Positions 58,988 to 64,000 of a stretch of 64,000 bases of DNA are shown one piece after another; within the stretch, counting starts at the first letter, position 1; every line of letters begins with the position of its first letter. A program made the position numbers and the translations under genes. The stretch is from Legionella parisiensis (GTDB lineage Bacteria > Pseudomonadota > Gammaproteobacteria > Legionellales > Legionellaceae): NCBI RefSeq assembly GCF_001467945.1, contig NZ_LNYQ01000013.1:1277404-1341403 (forward strand), read 5' to 3'. The notes under the pieces are model-generated. The model saw only the letters and a list, made by a program, of their open reading frames with translations, had not been told where the DNA came from and ran no database searches.

Positions 58988-59863
58988 TTATTCAGGGGGC
59001 GATTTTTCCATCCAAAATTGAGCTATATCAATTCGTCTTGCTATCCAAATATCCTGATACTGAGTTATATAATCTAGAAACTGTTTTAAGATAAGGCAAC
59101 GATCGGGCTTTCCACTCAAACGCGGGTGCAAACCTATAGTCATTATTGCGAGGTGTTTTTCTTGATAAAGATAATGAAACGTATTCAGTAATTGTTCATA
59201 AAATGCTTTGGTGTCGGTAAAACCTGGTGTAGTCGTAAATCTAAAATCATTGCAGTCAAGAGAGTAAGGGATTATTAAATGGTTCTCACTATAATAAGGC
59301 AATTCATCTGCATAGCTGTCTGAATCATAGAGAAAGCCTCCGATTTCAAGCAACAATTCTCGAGTGTTCTCACTGCGTCGGCCTGTGTACCATCCTCTGG
59401 GTTTATATCCAATGAGTTTTTCCAGAGTTTCAATACATAAAAGAATATGTTTTTTCTCAACTCTCCGTGGAATGTTGGTGTAATTTATCCAACGCCATCC
59501 ATGTCCCGCAACCTCATGGCTTTGGTGTGTCAGATAATCGGCAAGTAAAGGATTCAATATCAATGCTTGTCCGGAAACAAAAAAAGTAAGTGGTATTTTA
59601 TAATGGTCAAATAAACGTAGCAGCCGCCATATACCTACACGGCTCCCATACTCATAAAACGATTCTATACTCAGATTTCGTTTTCCTTTGGCTTTGGGTA
59701 TAAAAGGAAAGTCTGTACCGCAGGTTTCTGCCTGTGAATCACCATTAATAGGGCTTAATTCTGCTCCTTCTTCATAGTTAATCACAAAACTAATGGCAAT
59801 TTTTGCTTTATTAGGCCAAAAAAATTTTTTTTCTTCTGAGCCATAACCCACTAAGTCACGCAT
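58988..59863 (-). CDS. NodB-fold polysaccharide deacetylase (PuuE-like)
   Basis: A 291 aa protein of the NodB-homology family, closest in character to the PuuE allantoinase branch. It has ISFVINYEEGAELSPINGD (metal-binding acidic motif 1), the HEVAGHGWRWINY motif 2 with two His, and LHPRLSGKPDR toward the C-terminus. It has no signal peptide, so it is cytosolic, unlike cell-wall deacetylases. It follows the GNAT gene by two bases, so they are coupled. The substrate is unknown; no purine-catabolism genes are near. Confidence 0.75.
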   Translation of the reverse strand: MRDLVGYGSEEKKFFWPNKAKIAISFVINYEEGAELSPINGDSQAETCGTDFPFIPKAKGKRNLSIESFYEYGSRVGIWRLLRLFDHYKIPLTFFVSGQALILNPLLADYLTHQSHEVAGHGWRWINYTNIPRRVEKKHILLCIETLEKLIGYKPRGWYTGRRSENTRELLLEIGGFLYDSDSYADELPYYSENHLIIPYSLDCNDFRFTTTPGFTDTKAFYEQLLNTFHYLYQEKHLAIMTIGLHPRLSGKPDRCLILKQFLDYITQYQDIWIARRIDIAQFWMEKSPPE

Positions 59864-59865
59864 GT

Positions 59866-60711
59866 TTATCCTAGTTCAAAGGTGGTAATACCATAAATGC
59901 CTGTAATAGATAGTTTAGGTTCTCCTTTTAAATACATTCGTGCTGTTGCAAATACTTTAGACATTTTATATTTGTTTACTAGATTAACTGCTAATGGGTT
60001 ATTCTCAGGAATATCTAAGTAAACTGTTTCGCCTTGAGCATATTCGACCAATTGCTCAAACAGTTTTTCAGCAATGGAAGGGGTATCTGCGAATAGGGGG
60101 CCTATTTTATATCCTGCGAAACATTTTCTGATTACCCCGTAGCCTTTTAATTGTTTTTCCTGTACATAACCAAGAGCCAAAGCAGTATTTTGTTTTATCC
60201 ATTCAGAGAGAAATTTTGGCCTTGGTGCAGGAAAATAGTGGCGATCATATTGAGTTAATTGTTCAAAAGGAATAGCTTTTAATTCAACTAAATTAGGATC
60301 AGGCTTTAGAGTCAATCGAGTACGTTCTAGAGCATAGCGCGCGTTACTGTGTGCAAATTGATAACCAATATGAGCGTAGTTATCGACCATATCAAGTACC
60401 CCATCAATTCCTGCGTTGCGATCACCAACATACAACAGACGGGCACGTGTTAATTGCATCCCATAGCCTTGGGCTCGATATTTTTTATCTACTATATAAA
60501 ATCCACAAAAAGCAAAATCTTGGTCATAAACTACTGCTGAACCGACAGCGATAATTTGGCCATTTAATTTGCCAGCGAAGAAGCCTTGTGGATCAGTATG
60601 ATAAAAGCATTCTGCATCATTTAATCCTGGATTCCAACCTTCCTTTCGTGCCCACTCTACAGCAATTGAAACCTCATCTTGTGTCATATGTTCGATATGG
60701 TATTGGGACAT
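59866..60711 (-). CDS. GNAT-family acetyltransferase with two domains
   Basis: This 281 aa protein has an N-terminal GNAT domain (about 1-140; FCGFYIVDKKYRAQGYGMQL contains the acetyl-CoA loop R-x-x-G-x-G-x) and a C-terminal second acyltransferase-like domain (about 150-281) that resembles the YitH/Acetyltransf_18 group. It starts with ATG 60711; an upstream in-frame GTG at 60720 is possible. It is the first gene of a two-gene leftward unit with the PuuE-like deacetylase. Function is not known. Confidence 0.75.
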   Translation of the reverse strand: MSQYHIEHMTQDEVSIAVEWARKEGWNPGLNDAECFYHTDPQGFFAGKLNGQIIAVGSAVVYDQDFAFCGFYIVDKKYRAQGYGMQLTRARLLYVGDRNAGIDGVLDMVDNYAHIGYQFAHSNARYALERTRLTLKPDPNLVELKAIPFEQLTQYDRHYFPAPRPKFLSEWIKQNTALALGYVQEKQLKGYGVIRKCFAGYKIGPLFADTPSIAEKLFEQLVEYAQGETVYLDIPENNPLAVNLVNKYKMSKVFATARMYLKGEPKLSITGIYGITTFELG

Positions 60712-60932
60712 GATATTCACTTTTTAGAGGTGTATACATAAATTAAATATTAAAGTAGTAACTAAAGCAAATACGCACTATGTAGCGAAATTCCGAAGAA
60801 GTCTATTTATGGGGATAGTCAGAATCATTTCATGATTTTGATTTTCGCTTTATCAGCTAATTAAAAGGATACTAAATGATACAAATTACTGTATTATAAT
60901 CCTATTTATTTTTAAAATGTAAGGAAGCATTT

Positions 60933-62228
60933 ATGAGTTTCAAAATTAGGAATACCTTAGGCCCCTTATTTCTTATCTTTTCATGTCCCATTTTTGTAAT
61001 GTTGATGTGGTATACCAATACTCAACTTCAAGGCTCCTTGTCTGCTCTGTGGGATTTAATGAACCAAAACGGTTTTTTGCAAACAATAATTACAGTATGG
61101 AAGCCTTATTTTTGGGGATCTTCCAGTGCTTGGAAAATTATTTTGATTTTTACTGTATTTGAGCTGGCTTTAATGCGTATTCTGCCAGGAAAACTATTTA
61201 ATGGACCTATCACTCCTAAAGGGAATGTCCCGGTTTATAAAGATAACGGTGTTTTTGCATTTATTGTCACGATGTCATCATTTTGTGTTGCATCGTTTGG
61301 TTTGAATCTATTCTCAGCTTCTATTCTTTATGACAATCTTGGGGCTCTTTTTGGAGCATTGAATTTGTTGAGTCTTATCTTCTGCATATTTTTGTATCTC
61401 AAAGGGCGTTTTTTTCCTTCGACGACCGATTCGGGAATAACCAAGAATATATTATTTGATTACTACTGGGGAACAGAACTCTACCCTCAAGTTCTGGGAT
61501 GGAGTATTAAAAAATTTATTACATGCCGCTTTGGTATGATGAGCTGGGGACTATTTCTTATTTCTTATTGTGCAAAACAAGCAGAATTAGGCGGTTTATC
61601 CAACTCAATGTTCATTTCCGTTTTCTTGCAATTTGTCTATTTGAGTAAATTTTATATGTGGGAAAAGGGTTATTTACGCTCCCTGGATATTATGCATGAT
61701 CGTGCTGGTTTTTATATTTGCTGGGGCTGCATGGTATGGGTTCCTTGTGTTTATACTTCGCCAAGTATGTATCTTGTGCTTCATCCGCTTCACTTATCTT
61801 TTGAATGGGCAACCCTTATTTTAGGCTTAGGCTTTGCGAGCATCATTATTAATTATCTTGCTGATAAACAAAGACTTGTAGCACGAGCGACTCAAGGTGA
61901 ATGTAAAATCTGGGGTAAAAAACCTGTCACAGTATTGGCTCGTTATGAGACTACGGAAGGAAATAAAAAACAAACCATATTGCTTGCTTCTGGATGGTGG
62001 GGAATCGCCAGGCATTTCCACTATATTCCAGAGCTTGCAGGCACATTTTTTTGGTCTGTTCCTGCTTTATTTGATAATTTTGCACCGTATTTTTACCTTT
62101 GCTTTTTGACAGTCTTGTTATTTGACAGAGCATTTCGTGACGATAAGCGATGTTCTGCCAAGTATGGCCATGATTGGAAAAAATACTGTGAACTGGTTCC
62201 TTATAAAATTGTTCCTCTTGTAGTTTGA
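60933..62228 (+). CDS. 7-dehydrocholesterol reductase-like sterol reductase (ERG4/ERG24 family)
   Basis: A 431 aa polytopic membrane protein of the sterol reductase family that reduces ring double bonds of sterols with NADPH in eukaryotic endoplasmic reticulum. The C-terminal block is nearly eukaryotic: LLASGWWGIARHFHYIPE, then PYFYLCFLTVLLFDRAFRDD, RCSAKYGHDWKKYC and VPYKIVP. This order and wording are closer to plant DHCR7 (DWF5) than to Erg24. About nine spans are visible. Such genes are known in Coxiella and in L. drancourtii and are thought to come from amoebae or another eukaryote. AAGGAAG precedes the ATG. Confidence 0.88.
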   Translation: MSFKIRNTLGPLFLIFSCPIFVMLMWYTNTQLQGSLSALWDLMNQNGFLQTIITVWKPYFWGSSSAWKIILIFTVFELALMRILPGKLFNGPITPKGNVPVYKDNGVFAFIVTMSSFCVASFGLNLFSASILYDNLGALFGALNLLSLIFCIFLYLKGRFFPSTTDSGITKNILFDYYWGTELYPQVLGWSIKKFITCRFGMMSWGLFLISYCAKQAELGGLSNSMFISVFLQFVYLSKFYMWEKGYLRSLDIMHDRAGFYICWGCMVWVPCVYTSPSMYLVLHPLHLSFEWATLILGLGFASIIINYLADKQRLVARATQGECKIWGKKPVTVLARYETTEGNKKQTILLASGWWGIARHFHYIPELAGTFFWSVPALFDNFAPYFYLCFLTVLLFDRAFRDDKRCSAKYGHDWKKYCELVPYKIVPLVV

Positions 62229-62262
62229 TATGAATTAACCTTCATTTTGCAAATCCATGCAT

Positions 62263-62291
62263 CTTGGGTGAACGTAGAGCGAGCACCCAGG
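62263..62291. repeat. short palindromic repeat after the sterol reductase gene
   Basis: CTTGGGTG (62263-62270) and CACCCAGG (62284-62291) are near-complementary around AACGTAGAGCGAG. It resembles one half of the element at 18870. It may also act as a terminator. Confidence 0.45.
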
Positions 62292-62380
62292 TATTCCTCG
62301 AGCAAGAGTTGGAGATATCCTCTCCTTTGCTTAAGTGAAATACATAAGCTGAGGAAGCGCAGTGGGTGGGAAAAGTAACA

Positions 62381-62815
62381 TTAAAAATTAGGAATTGATA
62401 TATAACAGGCAAGCAAAATACCCCAGAGATGAATATAGTCTCCCACTAATATATTTTTAAGATACCATTTTGGTAAGTTATTTCGAATGTCTGCTTGTAA
62501 GTGTTTAATTATAGGAACAAATGCGACAAGAAAAAAAACCATAAGCACATGATAGAGAAATATCAGCTCTTGGGCATTACTGTATAGGTAGGTTTTATAT
62601 CGCATTTGCCAAGGTGTAATATAGATAATGACGAATGAAAAGAAAAATACTTTGATAGCACTGTTTAAATCAGTCATAAAAGGAAGTTTTTTTCGATTTG
62701 ACACAATTTCCTGCTCTAAAACTCCGAGCGCATTAAATGAGACCGATTCAATCAAGGCGCTAATTAAAAAAAATACACAATAAATATAAATGCTGGTGGT
62801 TGTTAAGTAGGACAT
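62381..62815 (-). CDS. small unrecognised four-span membrane protein
   Basis: The 144 aa protein shows four hydrophobic segments (about 9-27, 55-72, 83-107 and 120-140), with YIHLWGILLACYISIPNF at the end. I know no family for it. The frame opens at TTG 62821, but ATG 62815 is the more usual start. It is convergent with the sterol reductase. Low confidence that it is expressed. Confidence 0.5.
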   Translation of the reverse strand: MSYLTTTSIYIYCVFFLISALIESVSFNALGVLEQEIVSNRKKLPFMTDLNSAIKVFFFSFVIIYITPWQMRYKTYLYSNAQELIFLYHVLMVFFLVAFVPIIKHLQADIRNNLPKWYLKNILVGDYIHLWGILLACYISIPNF

Positions 62816-62821
62816 GTACAA

Positions 62822-63374
62822 GTTCGTATTCGAGGCGTCTAAACGTCAAAAAATGTATATAATTTTATCATATCACCTATTGGGTGTCGAGCCAAATCCT
62901 TTACAACTTGTCCATAAGGTAATCTTTATAATGGTTTTAGTTCAAAATTTATCCATAAAAATCGAAAAAAGAAAGTTTATGTGAGTAAGACTGTTTTTTA
63001 GACAAATACGTCTAATTTTTTAAATATCCAAATATCTGTGGATATTTATTTCAATTTTATGTCAAATCAATGTCGATTGGCTATAAGAAAGCCATTACCG
63101 CACTTACCTATTTTTCTTTTAAAAACACGATATCTAATTTGAGTTATACACATTTTCTGTGGATAAGTCTGTTTATAGTCTGTCAAACCCTTGTATACTT
63201 TTGAAATTAACATGATGGTGCATTTTATTCGATGCGCTTTTTTGGTGTTTTAATAAGGACACAACAAGTATACCCTAAAGTGAGGAGTAGTACTGCCATC
63301 CATTATAGTGAAGAAGTTTCTTCTCCAATCCAATAGGCGAATATTTGTAAATACTTAGGTAGCATTTTTATTAT
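62822..63374. other. 553 bp intergenic region with DnaA-box-like sites
   Basis: No gene is visible. Four DnaA-box-like 9-mers lie within 218 bp: TTATCCATA (62949-62957), the reverse complement of ATATCCACA (63037-63045), TTATACACA (63144-63152) and the reverse complement of a perfect TTATCCACA (63158-63166), the last two facing each other. The region is very AT-rich. Confidence 0.5.
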
Positions 63375-63698
63375 TTATAAGCTTCCAACACTTGTAGAAA
63401 AGAGACAAGAAAAAACAACATAATTTAAGTCTTCCCCTGTACAGGTAAATAAAACTCCCGTTGGTTCATTTGAATATTCTGATATTAGGGTTTTATGTAT
63501 TAATTTCATCCCGCCAGAAGAATGGCAGGTACTAGATAAAGTGCTAAAAACATTACTTATAGTTTTTATCTGCCCAGAACTCTCATAAGCCTGCTCGCAT
63601 TGAGGTGCTTGCCCACTTGGTGGGGAAAGTGGTTTTTCAGCATAAGCACTTTGATAAATTAATGAAGTGGACAGCAGTAATCCATGAAGAGTTTTCAT
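63375..63698 (-). CDS. small exported protein of unknown function
   Basis: The 107 aa protein has a clear signal peptide ending YAEKP (cleavage near residue 20) and a mature part of about 85 residues with four Cys (in QCEQ, TCHSS, FTCTG and FSCLF), suggesting two disulfides in the periplasm or outside the cell. AAGGGA precedes the ATG. I recognise no family. A terminator lies just upstream for the next gene. Confidence 0.6.
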   Translation of the reverse strand: MKTLHGLLLSTSLIYQSAYAEKPLSPPSGQAPQCEQAYESSGQIKTISNVFSTLSSTCHSSGGMKLIHKTLISEYSNEPTGVLFTCTGEDLNYVVFSCLFSTSVGSL

Positions 63699-63807
63699 AA
63701 GAATAGTCCCTTAATATTAATTTCTTCTTATTATAGGTTTGAATTTTAAAAAATGAGAAATATGACTTTTCGGAATTGAATTGAGATGGATATAGAAATA
63801 TACAAGA

Positions 63808-63838
63808 AAACGCTCGTATTTCACTATGAAATACGAGC
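63808..63838 (-). terminator. terminator for the gene at the right edge
   Basis: GCTCGTATTTCA (63812-63823) and TGAAATACGAGC (63827-63838) pair perfectly over 12 bp around CTA. On the minus strand the stem is followed by GTTTTCTT. It lies nine bases after the stop codon of the partial gene. Confidence 0.85.
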
Positions 63839-63846
63839 AATATTTA

Positions 63847-64000
63847 TTACATCATCTGGCTGCCAAGATAAATACTTGCAGCAGCAACTCCTGTTGTTAC
63901 TACTACTTTCGTGAAGAAACTACACCATGAAGTAGAGGTTTGTTCTTTCTTTTTTTCGTGATTTTTTAACACATGTGGATTTTCAGCAGATTTACTTCCT
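63847..64000 (-). CDS. 3' end of a gene running off the window
   Basis: Reading leftward from the edge gives an open frame of 50 codons before TAA at 63847-63849. Its last part has a basic stretch (NHEKKKEQ), then Ser/Thr, then a hydrophobic segment (FFTKVVVTTGVAAASIYLG) and SQMM, so the protein has a membrane-like C-terminus. The frame, the stop and the strong terminator beyond it support a real gene. Only the end is visible, so no function can be given. Confidence 0.55.
   Translation of the reverse strand, partial: GSKSAENPHVLKNHEKKKEQTSTSWCSFFTKVVVTTGVAAASIYLGSQMM

Noticed and set aside
62822..63374. oriC
   Set aside because: DnaA-box-like sites are present, but dnaA, dnaN, gyrB and similar markers are not, so I do not call the chromosomal origin.

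Overview
The window is AT-rich gammaproteobacterial chromosome and reads as a flagellated Legionella, probably not L. pneumophila itself. The pointers are type II secretion genes lspLM split off from the rest of the system, a sigma-54 promoter ahead of the flagellar rod/hook operon, eukaryote-like proteins (an RI-type leucine-rich-repeat protein and a plant/amoeba-type 7-dehydrocholesterol reductase) and other candidate secreted proteins scattered among housekeeping genes. There is no plasmid, prophage, insertion sequence or CRISPR array. The species call is inference from gene content.

Layout. 1-6.1 kb: dgt, a SPOR-domain lipoprotein, a decayed quinone-oxidoreductase-like gene, lspM-lspL and mltB. 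6.2-10.2 kb: lepA, lepB, a DUF4845 membrane protein and rnc. 10.5-16.1 kb: PBP4 (dacB), a small papain-fold protein that looks like a deamidase-type effector, an ABC-F ATPase and a tyrosine recombinase. 16.4-25.7 kb: tRNA-Pro/Arg/His/Leu, then a proteostasis block tig-clpP-clpX-lon-hupB, tRNA-Val/Asp and ppiD. 25.8-33.3 kb: an unrecognised His-rich membrane protein with PPxY and PSAP motifs at its C-terminus, a cytochrome b561, tRNA-Ser, bamD, rdgC, kup and rlmI.

33.4-40.8 kb holds a complete, tightly packed histidine operon read leftward: a YerC-type TrpR-like regulator, then hisG-D-C-B-H-A-F-IE. A textbook -35/-10 promoter is followed at the expected start point by a dyad, which suggests the regulator controls its own operon. 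41-48.1 kb carries pyrE, a cold-shock protein, a PhzF-family enzyme, a stand-alone malonyl transferase, the LRR protein, an LplT-like MFS transporter and hemF.

48.1-58.9 kb is the flgBCDEFGHIJKL operon behind a near-perfect sigma-54 site. 59-64 kb carries a NodB-fold (PuuE-like) deacetylase paired with a GNAT acetyltransferase, the sterol reductase, two small unrecognised membrane/exported proteins separated by a DnaA-box-rich gap, and the 3' end of a gene that runs off the window.

The most interesting material lies in four isolated genes that may act on the host: the papain-fold protein (12.3 kb), the PPxY/PSAP protein (25.8 kb), the LRR protein (44.8 kb) and the sterol reductase (60.9 kb). 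The his promoter/operator and a family of small palindromic repeats between genes are also worth following up.
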